Part shown: positions 56,059-64,000 of the stretch, in pieces
How the letters are laid out: each line of letters starts with the position of its first letter
Position numbering within the stretch: the first letter of the stretch is position 1
NCBI GenBank assembly: GCA_025618425.1
Contig: CM046845.1
Coordinates: 33,043,277-33,107,276, forward strand
Length of the DNA stretch: 64,000 nucleotides
Direction of reading: 5' to 3'
Source: Heliocidaris tuberculata
Taxonomy: Eukaryota > Echinodermata > Echinoidea > Camarodonta > Echinometridae
The notes under the pieces: model-generated
What the model was told of the DNA's origin: nothing
Databases searched by the model: none
What the model saw: only the letters and a program-made list of their open reading frames with translations
Position numbers and translations under genes: made by a program

Positions 56059-56431
56059 TGGTTTGCGAGATCGAGAGACTTCGCTGGAAGTATTCCTGTC
56101 TCATGCTGTAGTAATAAGTAATAAGTTCTACGTCAGAGAGTAAACTCTTTTTTCTGGAAAGTTGCTGGCTAAACCCGGTACCCCCTAAAAAAATCAAATC
56201 ACATGTTGTATTACATGTTTCCTCTGAAATTTCATACCACCCCACAATGTCTACCACAGAGCTCAATTGATCTCCCTCCTGTAATAATTATATGTTTCTC
56301 TTTCTCTGCTTCTTTTCTCATTTCTCTCTCATCTCTGCCATGTCATGTTGGAAATGAAAATATTATGTAAGTGAAAAATGAAGCCTTGTGCCCCCTCCCC
56401 CGTAAATAATAAGCACTGCATGCATACCAGT

Positions 56432-56575
56432 GACAGATCCAGGCAGGGGCGCCAAGGGCACTCACCCCACCCCCCACCCCCTTTCATTTTTCTGTTTTGT
56501 AATTTTACCCTCCGCTCCCTCACTGCTGGTGCCTCCCCCCCCCCCCCCCATTTCAAATTCATGGATCCGCCACTG
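56432..56575. repeat. Poly-C/GGATCCGCCAC repeat, copy 4 (partial)
   Basis: CCACCCC and C14 runs, ending ATTCATGGATCCGCCACTGC. Same tail as the copies at 2,240, 8,572 and 17,893. Confidence 0.65.
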
Positions 56576-57795
56576 CATACTAAAGTATAGGCCCCTATGC
56601 TAAACAATATTGGTTCATGTCCATGATGTCCCTATAACCCAGTTACATGTACATGTATTATAAGTCTAGACTCTCGAGCATTAGGTTCATTTTAGTGTTT
56701 GTATCAAGATGAACAATGAAAAGAGGAACAATAAAATCTCAAACATTTCTCATAAAATCTTATGCATTCACATGTTTGTAGAAACTTGGCTGATTGGTTT
56801 GTTTCTGTTAGACTTATTGTTTGAGAAGTGGAAAAGAAACTAAGTGTATCGGGTATGCAGTGATGAAAAATATGAGGATGCTATGCTGTGATGGGGGCCT
56901 GGGGCAAAATCAGACACAAAAATTAAAGAAAGAATAAAAGTTTTACACTGTAATCAGGAGGTTTAGTTGGTTTAATTGAACATCATGATACATTTACCTG
57001 TATAGCAATTGCCTTCAGTGTTAAAGCTAACCATATCATCAGAATACATGAATTTTGTTTTTCATCAACTGGCAAATTACTAAAAATATTGGAGAAATTC
57101 TCAAAAATTTTTATTCATTATCACAAGTTTAAATTTCACAATATTTCAAAAAATCCTAACATTTCATTTAGCTTCAAACAAAGCAGATGGCTTTCTATAA
57201 GTGTCATGGCAGACTACATACACGCAGAATATACTTCAAGGCAGTTACCAATCATTTTCAATAATCGTCCACAGGGTAATTTTCCGAGGGGGGGGGGGGG
57301 GTAGTTGTCCCGCAGATAATTGTCCAGGGGTAGTTGTCCAGATACGAAGGGGATCACACTTTTTATTGATTATAATCCTTTGTTATTGTTAATACAATTT
57401 GTTTATTTTCTGCTTATTCCTAAATATCACTTTCAATAAAGAGCTATATTTGAGCATTTATCTGCACATATTCAAAGCAAAATTGATGCCTTGCCATAAC
57501 AAATTGTTAAAGTTGATAGACAGACAATATGGATATCTTTTCTAGCATGATTTCTCAATTATGCTGAAATTCTTGTGATATTACGTGGAAACTAGTAAAA
57601 ATTCCAAGGGTACACTTGTAAAGATATAAAATCAACACTACATGCAATATTTTGGAAATCATGATCATTTAATGTCACATCCGTTTTTTAATTTACTACA
57701 AATTTCGATTTCTTTATTCTAAAAAAAAATCACATTTAATGTGATAAATTGTTTTAAAAATAATCAAAATGTCATTTTGACAATGACAACATACT

Positions 57796-57797
<2 letters not shown>

Positions 57798-57830
<33 letters not shown>
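57798..57830. repeat. (TA)n microsatellite
   Basis: About 16 TA units. Confidence 0.93.
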
Positions 57831-57832
<2 letters not shown>

Positions 57833-58380
57833 TCACATATGAAACAAATGACAGAACCAGCCATGGTATGCTAACTGAAAGGTTGACATTCTCAAAAAGA
57901 AACTCTAACTTTAATCCAGGTTTAATCCCTGAAGAGAGTTGGTTTACTCGTTTATGAAGCACCAATTGTCATTCTCTTTTACAATTTGGAGTCAGGAAGT
58001 AGGCAAGTAGTGCAGGCCTTGCCTTATCTGTAAACATTGTAGGATGCAGTGTTGTGTATCTGGACACTTAACAAAAATTAACCTGGCAATTTTGTCGTCA
58101 GATTATAAAAAAGATATGCACTGAGTAACACTAAAATCAGTGAATATTTGCAATTCATCAAAATTCATCACTTTGTCAACTTTTCTCGGGAAATATTTAT
58201 GACAATTTGCATTAAAAGTTGTTCGATTTACTGTTTAAAAGTGACTTGTCCAGATAACCAACCTGTCCGGACACACGACGTGTGGGTATACATGTACATG
58301 TATATCATAATTTGACATACAGGCAAGGATGGACAATAACTATATGTACACGGAGAGTGGTAGACCACTTTACAATACCA

Positions 58381-58972
58381 TTAAAGGGAAATCCAACCTT
58401 AATAGCAAGTTGCTTTGAAAGAAAGAGGAAAAATCAGAGAAGCAGATTGGTGAAAGTTTGAACGAAATTGGACAAGCAATAAGAAAGTTATGAATTTTTG
58501 AAAGTTATAATCACTATGCATATGGAATTTCAAATTGGCCGAATAGGTAATGTCATTGTGATGTATTTGTGGACAACTCACCCATTTGCTCTAACACACA
58601 AAATGACTAAAATGTCACTTTTTTTTCAAAATGCATTACTCAGTAGGATCTTTTCATTCATGAGGACCTATAACAATATGCTATCTCCAATATATTTTGA
58701 GTACTGCCTCGAGGGTAAAAGCGCCTTGAAGAAAACCGCAAATTAGTGATATTTTTGTGTACGACAAATGGGAGAGTTGTCCACAAAAATGTCACAATCG
58801 ACTCACCAAATTGCCAATTTGAGATTCACATAGATGTAGTGATCTCATTTTTCAAACATCTATAACTTTCTTAGTCCTTGTGCGATTTCTGTCAAACTTT
58901 CACCATCCTGTTTTTCTTATTTTTCTGCTTTCACACAAATCATCTTATTATCAAGGTTGGATTGCCCTTTAA
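58381..58972. mobile_element. TTAA foldback element family B, copy 2
   Basis: Left (TTAA)AGGGAAATCCAACCTTAA, right AAGGTTGGATTGCCCT(TTAA). Inverted relative to the copy at 27,673, with which it shares nearly every word. It lies 70 bp downstream of the PDF stop codon, so it may be part of the PDF 3' UTR. Confidence 0.9.
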
Positions 58973-59041
58973 AATGACCCAGTGGTAAGCCAGGGAAGCC
59001 ATGTTAACACACTGCAGATTGTGGTTTGTTCTTTCCTGGCT

Positions 59042-59202
59042 TCACTTTTCATTCCATCGAGGCCACTGCAGGTCAGCAAAGGTGCGAGTATCCATGCGAT
59101 CAATGTATAAGGTACCCTGTAAATGGTCATACTCATGTTGAAGGATCCTAGCAGGGTAACCACAGACTCTCCAGGTCACTGACTCTCCCTTCTCATTTAA
59201 GC
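59042..59202 (-). CDS. PDF: PDF exon 2
   Basis: Completes the Gly codon, then LNEKGESVTWRVCGYPARIL and QHEYDHLQGTLYIDRM; TGA at 59,044-59,042. It carries the HExxH metal site, essential for activity. Confidence 0.95.
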
Positions 59203-60657
59203 CTGCAATTTACAACGGATGACATGTAATGCACTCAATGAAAATCAGATAAATTCAAAGGGTACCAATCACCAAAAATAATTTTGCTCTGTATATTAGA
59301 GGTTTCACCTCGTTATACTATATTCAAAATATAGGCTTCAAATATTAATTCTATAAAGAGATATTGCAATTTTAATTACATTCTCTATAAGCGTAAAAGC
59401 GACTCATGAGGAGATCACTTGAAACACCCGCACGTGCTCGCAAAGATAAAGGCTCACGCGGAACCAAACTCGGAGTTCGGTTCCTCACGAGAATTTTCAC
59501 ATTATCCTTTATTTCCTTCATACTCATTAACTGTTGACCTACAGAATACCAGACAAAGTTCTTTGAGGTTGATTTTATACTTTCTAGTTGTACACAAATT
59601 ATTTTTTCAGGTGACTGGTACACTTTAAAGCGGATAGCAACAGTTTCCCATTTGTTCTTTATGTTGTTTCATTCATCAAAAATATTTAATAAAGTAAACA
59701 GAATTTGACATAATTTATAACAGATACATGCATGATGCATATAAATTGGAAGAGCTCAATGAAGCTAACTATCTTAGTTAAGAGAGCATCTGATTTGCAA
59801 CTTTGGATTGGGGTCTTTAAAATCTTAGGTTAAAATTTTAACTCCCCTTGAGCAAAAAAAAAAAATTGAATCATATATTGCAAAACTTACAAATCAAGGT
59901 ATTACATAATAAAGTTAAACCTCTTTTTTTGTTTTGTTTGGGTTTTTTGAGGCTCCAATTTATGATAGGTGTTCTTAAAAACATATTGGTGAATTAGTAA
60001 TTAGGAGTTCAGTTATAAAGACAAACAACTTCTTGTAAATGACATCTGAATGTACTCTTTCAATAATTGGATTTTGACTGCACTACCTGTGATTTCAACC
60101 TCATATGCTCTTGGTGTGGCTGCAGTAAACCCTGTCAGACTGAGACATCCCTCTGGAAGGACCACCTGTTGATCTGATAAGATCTTCAGAGAGGGGTTGA
60201 CAAACACCTTGAGGGGTACCACTTCCATCTCTCTTGCTTTTTTGATCTCTTCAGGAAATGCCTTGAAATGTTTCTCAGTGAACTCCATGACAAACACCTG
60301 CCGAGCCACACCTATCTGCGGGGCAGCCAGCCCTACCCCACCTGTCTTCCTCATTACATCCACCATCTTCTGAATGAGGTCCTGGAACTCTTTAGTTCTG
60401 ATATCCTTAGGGTCCACTGGATCACTCTTACCACGAAGGACAGGATCACCAACCTGAGTCACATGGTCATATGGAGGCATGGCCATCTTGACTCTCCAGA
60501 GGGCCTTTTTCAGAATGAAGGCAGCTGTCAAATAGAAGGGCTGTTTGACGATGATCCTGGTGAGGTTCTGTTGGGCAGATGTGACGTGTACTAATCGACT
60601 TGCGGAGTTCCACAGCACTGCTACACCAAGGGCACGAACACAACCCTGACGCAACAT
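59042..60657 (-). CDS. PDF: Peptide deformylase, mitochondrial (two exons)
   Basis: Removes the N-formyl group from Met of newly made mitochondrial proteins; a metallo-hydrolase. Exon 1 is 60,087-60,657 and exon 2 is 59,042-59,202 (donor ACAG|GTAGTG, acceptor AATTGCAG), joined in phase 1 to 243 residues, the usual length of the animal enzyme. All three PDF motifs are present: GVGLAAPQIG near 107-116, EGCLSL near 172 (metal-binding Cys) and HEYDHL in exon 2 (two His ligands and catalytic Glu). Residues 1-50 are basic, with few acidic residues (MLRQGCVRALGVAVLWNSAS), as in a mitochondrial presequence. The C-terminus reads FADLQWPRWNEK. The ATG at 60,657 is the first in frame. The intron (59,203-60,086) carries a family D TTAA element. 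Confidence 0.96.
59254..59628. mobile_element. TTAA element family D, copy 2
   Basis: Left end decayed to TTCAAAGGGTACCAATCACC; right GGTGACTGGTACACT(TTAA). Matches copy 1 at 24,371 throughout (TTTTGCTCTGTATRTTA, CTCTATAAGCGTAAAA). Inside the PDF intron. Confidence 0.85.
60087..60657 (-). CDS. PDF: PDF exon 1
   Basis: 190 codons plus one base: presequence, YDHVTQVGDPVLRG, motif 1 GVGLAAPQIG and motif 2 EGCLSL. Ends EVEIT with G|GTAGTG. The ORF's further residues past 60,087 are intron read-through. Confidence 0.95.
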
Positions 60658-60829
60658 TGGAAACCTTTGATGGTGACGTCTCTATCTGCCAGGAAGAGTA
60701 ACCTATTATGACTACAGTCCTGTGCAGATAAGAAAACATAAATTTGGTAAAGAGATTTAATGCTACACAAACTTTACTTTGGATCTTCAAGCAATCTTAA
60801 TTAACACATAGTAAACAAATATACGATAC

Positions 60830-61215
60830 ACTGAGAGGCTCTAGTTGAAATTATGAATTCCGAGGTGGCAGGAATAGCACTTTTTTTCAGAGGGGTGTAG
60901 ACCCGAAGAAAATAGTGCTATTTCTGTCACCGAGGAAGCCATAATTTCACTAGTGGCTCGAAACAGTGCATGATACATCTGTTTTATATCCCTCCAACTA
61001 ATCTTGATAAAATAATGATAAAAATGTAACGTGGTTTACACGGTAGTCTATGAGGCCGATACCGATAGCACTTTTCACACGTTATCGATGAAAAACCATT
61101 GATCGATCGCATGTGACGACATTCATGGTATAGTGCACTGTACCATGAATGACGTCACAGTATAGCACATTTTCCTTCATCGGCATTGGCATTAATCCAT
61201 GAATGAGGGATATGA
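60830..61215. repeat. Inverted-repeat region between PDF and KDSR
   Basis: ATTATGAATTCCGAGGTGGC...GGAATAGCAC is mirrored by GTGCTATTTC...CACCGAGGAAGCCATAATTT (60,850-60,950). A second hairpin at 61,122-61,155 is TTCATGGTATAGTGCAC with GTACCATGAA. TGACGTCA (CRE-like) occurs at about 61,151-61,158. Probably a decayed foldback element in the shared upstream region. Confidence 0.5.
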
Positions 61216-61253
61216 ACTATAATACAGGACAAAACCAGAACTCAACACTTTAA

Positions 61254-61345
61254 TAATAATAATAATAATAATACTTGGATTTATATAGCACCTTTTCCAT
61301 AGGATACAAGGCGCTTGCAATCAGTCTATTTGACAGAGTTGTACA
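61254..61345. mobile_element. SINE tail fragment
   Basis: (AAT)n, then ACTTGGATTTATATAGCACC and AAGGCGCTTGC; the same kind of tail as at 31,390-31,440 in inverted orientation. The head is missing. Confidence 0.55.
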
Positions 61346-61366
61346 AGTAAGTGGTCTAGTACAAAT

Positions 61367-61793
61367 CCCGGGGGGGGGGGGGGGGCACTTGAATTATATT
61401 TTGACGGGGGTGTGCCTCACGAATCCCCGAAAAGGGGGTCTAAGGAACTGACTTCAAGGTGTAAAATACGGGATCTTGGGAACTATGATCTATTGGGCAG
61501 AGTGAAAAACAGGGTCTAGGGAACTACAAAACTAACCGGCAGAGTGAGCAGTTTTCAAGGCTCGCGCGACGAAAGGGCCTAGGGCGCGAGACCAGGTCGA
61601 GCGACCACTGCCTCCGCCACGCTCCCGGCCGCATGCGAACGGATATGTTTCATAACGGGGGTCTTCAGAGCAGGGCTGAGCGGCTCCTGAGCGGAACTGA
61701 GTATCTAGAGAACGGAAATCGGGGTCTGAAAAAGGGGGTCATCAAAGCGGCACGTCCCCGTACCACCAATATACGTGAGTGCCCCCCCCCAGG
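61367..61793. mobile_element. hAT-like MITE with 8-bp target duplication GTACAAAT
   Basis: The element starts CCCGGGGGGGGG and ends with the inverse, CCCCCCCCCAGG. Both sides are flanked by the same 8 bases, GTACAAAT (61,359-61,366 and 61,794-61,801). No transposase ORF. An 8-bp duplication is the hAT hallmark. Confidence 0.75.
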
Positions 61794-61801
61794 GTACAAA
61801 T

Positions 61802-62784
61802 ATCCCCCAAATAAAAAATGTAAAGGTGTAACAAGAACCTAGTGCACAAGGTCCCAAGGGAAAACTGTTATGGAGTCCAGCTAAAATATCCTACAAAAAC
61901 CAAAATTAGATACTTCCATCATATATTTCAAATTTCTGACTGAAAAATGAGAAATTAAAAGTTTCCTTCATGACTTTCTCATGTCAACATCTCTGTACAT
62001 GTACACAAGCCTCTTTTGATCTAAAACCCCTTGATCATCAAAACAGGACATAAATATATTATTTGTTCATGTTATTGACATGATTAATGAGTCAGATCAG
62101 ATTATGAGATATATTGTTTATGTTGCCATCTACTACTATTCCATTGATTGGCATTAGAGTCAGATGATGTTTGTTGTTCCTTAGGCTTTATTTATAAAGA
62201 AATGACTGTAAATTGAAAATTTGGCCTAATCGTGGAATAAGTCCCCTCATTCGGTGTGTACGCACCACTTACTGTTTATAGTTACCTAATACATGTACCG
62301 GTATAATATCAAGACTCCTCATCCCCGGCCCCTTGAACATGAACTGCACTTGCTGTTTGGATTGATTCACACACCGCCGCGCCGCGAGGTACTAGGTACG
62401 TGCAGGCTCATCAGGATCGCACCCCATAAGCTCGTCAGCGAAGGGGAATTCCCTTTCGACGCTCATTTGCATTTCGCGTTGTTTGATTTTAGATGAGAAT
62501 TAACACCCTTTATTTGTTTCAAATAGCCATTTTTTACCATTAAGATAACATAAAATGAAGAAACCACTTTTCAAATAGAAACTCACGCCAGTAAAATGCT
62601 ACAAAAATATGTTTGTTTTTTAAGAATTTGCTTTAAATTGGCACTAGTGATTTTCGAATACGTCGGTCAACAAACTTTCATAGTGATGAAAGTTTGTTGC
62701 CCTCGAGCCTCGACCTACCTCCAGCTAGCTCTAGCTAGCTCTAGCTAGCTCTCTGCATGCGGTGACAACGTAAACAGCGTGCCG
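61802..62784. other. PDF-KDSR intergenic DNA and probable KDSR promoter region
   Basis: No exon seen. Close to KDSR, 62,712-62,752 carries a short repeat of AGCTAGCTCT (alternating CTAGCT units). PDF and KDSR are transcribed away from each other, so their promoters lie in 60,658-62,784. Confidence 0.4.
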
Positions 62785-62805
62785 ATGTCTGTCGGATTCT
62801 TGAAA

Positions 62806-62928
62806 ATGGAGGCGTCTTTATTCTTGATCGTGACCATTTCTCTTATTGTTGGGTTTGTATTTTTAATCTACATATTATCACCGCTCATCACACCAAAAAG
62901 ATTGAAGCTGAGCAAGGCACATGTCGTG
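62806..62928 (+). CDS. KDSR: 3-ketodihydrosphingosine reductase, first coding exon (partial gene)
   Basis: KDSR reduces 3-ketodihydrosphingosine to dihydrosphingosine with NADPH at the ER, the second step of sphingolipid synthesis. The exon encodes MEASLFLIVTIS, a membrane helix (LIVGFVFLIYIL) and SPLITPKRLKLSKAHVV, which matches the vertebrate N-terminus ([20 protein letters not shown]). It ends at GTG|GTAAGA just before the TGGSSGIG nucleotide-binding motif, which must be in the next exon, outside the window. The ATG at 62,806 has the better context (A at -3, G at +4) and gives a length nearer the family. An in-frame ATG at 62,785 would add MSVGFLK. The ORF past 62,928 is intron read-through. 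Confidence 0.88.
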
Positions 62929-64000
62929 GTAAGACCCATTAAGAGAGCTGTAGATCTATATTCGGCACAAGCAATGAGAAAACAGTGCTGGGGCCTAGTA
63001 AGGGTACTAATACAGCAAGGCCATTCCAATATTGCATAAGTTAAGTAGCTGTATTGCATTGCTACGCTACGTACGGCTCGGCTCCGCTCTCCGCTGCGTT
63101 GGGCGCGCGAACTGCCTGCCTGTGTGTCGGATCGTGGACGTGGCCGCGGCGACCCACGCTACCTAAGGACTGCTGAGCCACACCCAAGACCATGTCCCAC
63201 TCCCAGGAAGACCCCTCCCTCACCCCTGGATTGATTTCTGCATAACTTGTTTACGCATTAGGACTGAGAGTAGGGTTGCAATATAATTATATGGTTTGGT
63301 GCCCCATGTCTGCGCATACGCGTAACTGCGCGATTCTAACATCACAAACATGACTAAAGACGCAATGAACGCAATCATCTTCATATCAATTTTAGTGATA
63401 TGTATCAGCGAAAAAATGAGGAAAAACTGGTGAAGAACATCTATTTTATGCATTTTTACTCACATGCCTTGAAAATGCCACCTTTCATGCAAAATATCCC
63501 GAACTGCGTGATAAGTGAATGAGTGCGCAGGCAAGCTAGGGAACCTTCCCTTTTTTAGTGTCAAAATGACAGCGTCTCCTATTATTGTGAAAATGAAATT
63601 GTTCTTATTCGAATTTTAATCAGATTTTCGGCACAGTTACTCTCTAGGATATGAGGATTAAAATGAGGTCAGTCATTAGACTGAATACCAAAGGAAAAGC
63701 TTGTCAATTTCAAGTGAAATGTTAGGTGCGCAGACAAGGGGCCCCCCATCATACTAGCTTCCTTGCAGATTTCTGAAACTGAGTGAAAGATCAAATGCCT
63801 ACATCTGCATGATCTGTGCATTTCAAGTTGATTTTTTTTAATTGTCGCATTATTGAGACGTGATGACATTAATTGTGTGCATCATATCCCTTAGGCTTAG
63901 GTCGTCCACTACCTGAATTGAGAATGTGTCATCCTGGCACCTGTATACCTGGTTTTGCTGTTCTCTCAGATGTAAAATATGAATGGTCTCTCGTTCTCAG
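62929..64000 (+). other. KDSR: KDSR intron 1 (to window edge)
   Basis: Starts with donor GTAAGA. A GC-rich piece at 63,060-63,165 is followed by the AGTATGATGG element (63,290-63,755). The window ends TCTCTCGTTCTCAG, which looks like a splice acceptor. Confidence 0.6.
63290..63755. mobile_element. AGTATGATGG element, copy 3
   Basis: Inverted copy: left ATATGGTTTGGTGCCCCATG, right GGGGCCCCCCATCATACT. Nearly identical to copy 2 at 37,590-38,043 when reversed. In KDSR intron 1. Confidence 0.87.

Larger units (their letters stand above)
56059..58380. other. Intergenic, no gene recognised
   Basis: AT-rich. Includes a poly-C repeat fragment at 56,432-56,575 (ends TTCATGGATCCGCCACTGC), a G15 run at about 57,287 next to TAGTTGTCC repeats, and (TA)n at 57,798-57,830. 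No exon seen on either strand. Confidence 0.5.

Noticed and set aside
61633..61842. 69-codon plus-strand ORF
   Set aside because: Lies inside the hAT-like MITE and has no family resemblance.

Overview
The window is eukaryotic nuclear DNA. Genes are split by spliceosomal introns, about half of the sequence is repeats and AT-rich filler, there are long simple repeats, and a LINE with an APE-type endonuclease is present. The repeat style (many TTAA-flanked foldback MITEs, poly-C tracts ending in GGATCCGCCAC, tRNA-type SINEs, a Tx1/L1-like LINE) and the sequence of the genes suggest a marine deuterostome, most likely a sea urchin. That species assignment is inference; nothing in the window names it.

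Layout from left to right. (1) 1-1,009: a 40-bp tandem repeat at the edge and one signal-peptide exon of an unidentified small secreted protein on the minus strand. (2) 1,010-7,162: no gene recognised; repeats, including a 226-bp palindrome and a 0.9-kb foldback element, then the probable 3' flank of TMEM67. (3) 7,163-52,272, minus strand: the complete coding region of TMEM67 (meckelin), a transmembrane protein of the ciliary transition zone. I traced 29 coding exons; every junction has GT/AG sites and consistent phase, and together they give a 964-residue protein. (4) Nested in TMEM67 intron 19 on the plus strand, at 20,947-22,041, is a complete intronless rhodopsin-class GPCR. (5) In TMEM67 intron 1, on the plus strand at about 44.5-51.0 kb, is a nearly full-length Tx1/L1-like LINE. 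It has tandem 5' monomers and one frameshift in a nine-A run, and no ORF1 was found. (6) 52.3-59.0 kb: intergenic DNA with two copies of a TIR element (one only 68 bp upstream of the TMEM67 start codon) and two very long GAA arrays. (7) 59,042-60,657, minus strand: a complete two-exon mitochondrial peptide deformylase (PDF) of 243 residues. (8) 62,806-62,928, plus strand: the first coding exon of 3-ketodihydrosphingosine reductase (KDSR), whose remaining exons lie beyond the right edge.

The genes are not an operon and share no pathway: cilium assembly (TMEM67), mitochondrial N-formyl removal (PDF), sphingolipid synthesis (KDSR) and cell-surface signalling (GPCR). PDF and KDSR are divergent, about 2.1 kb apart.

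The most striking non-gene structure is a set of twelve elements, in at least five groups, that all have TTAA at or near both ends. Several are long hairpins, some are nested inside each other, and some share one TTAA. The LINE 5' monomer array and a transposon copy at the expected TMEM67 promoter position are the other items most worth checking.
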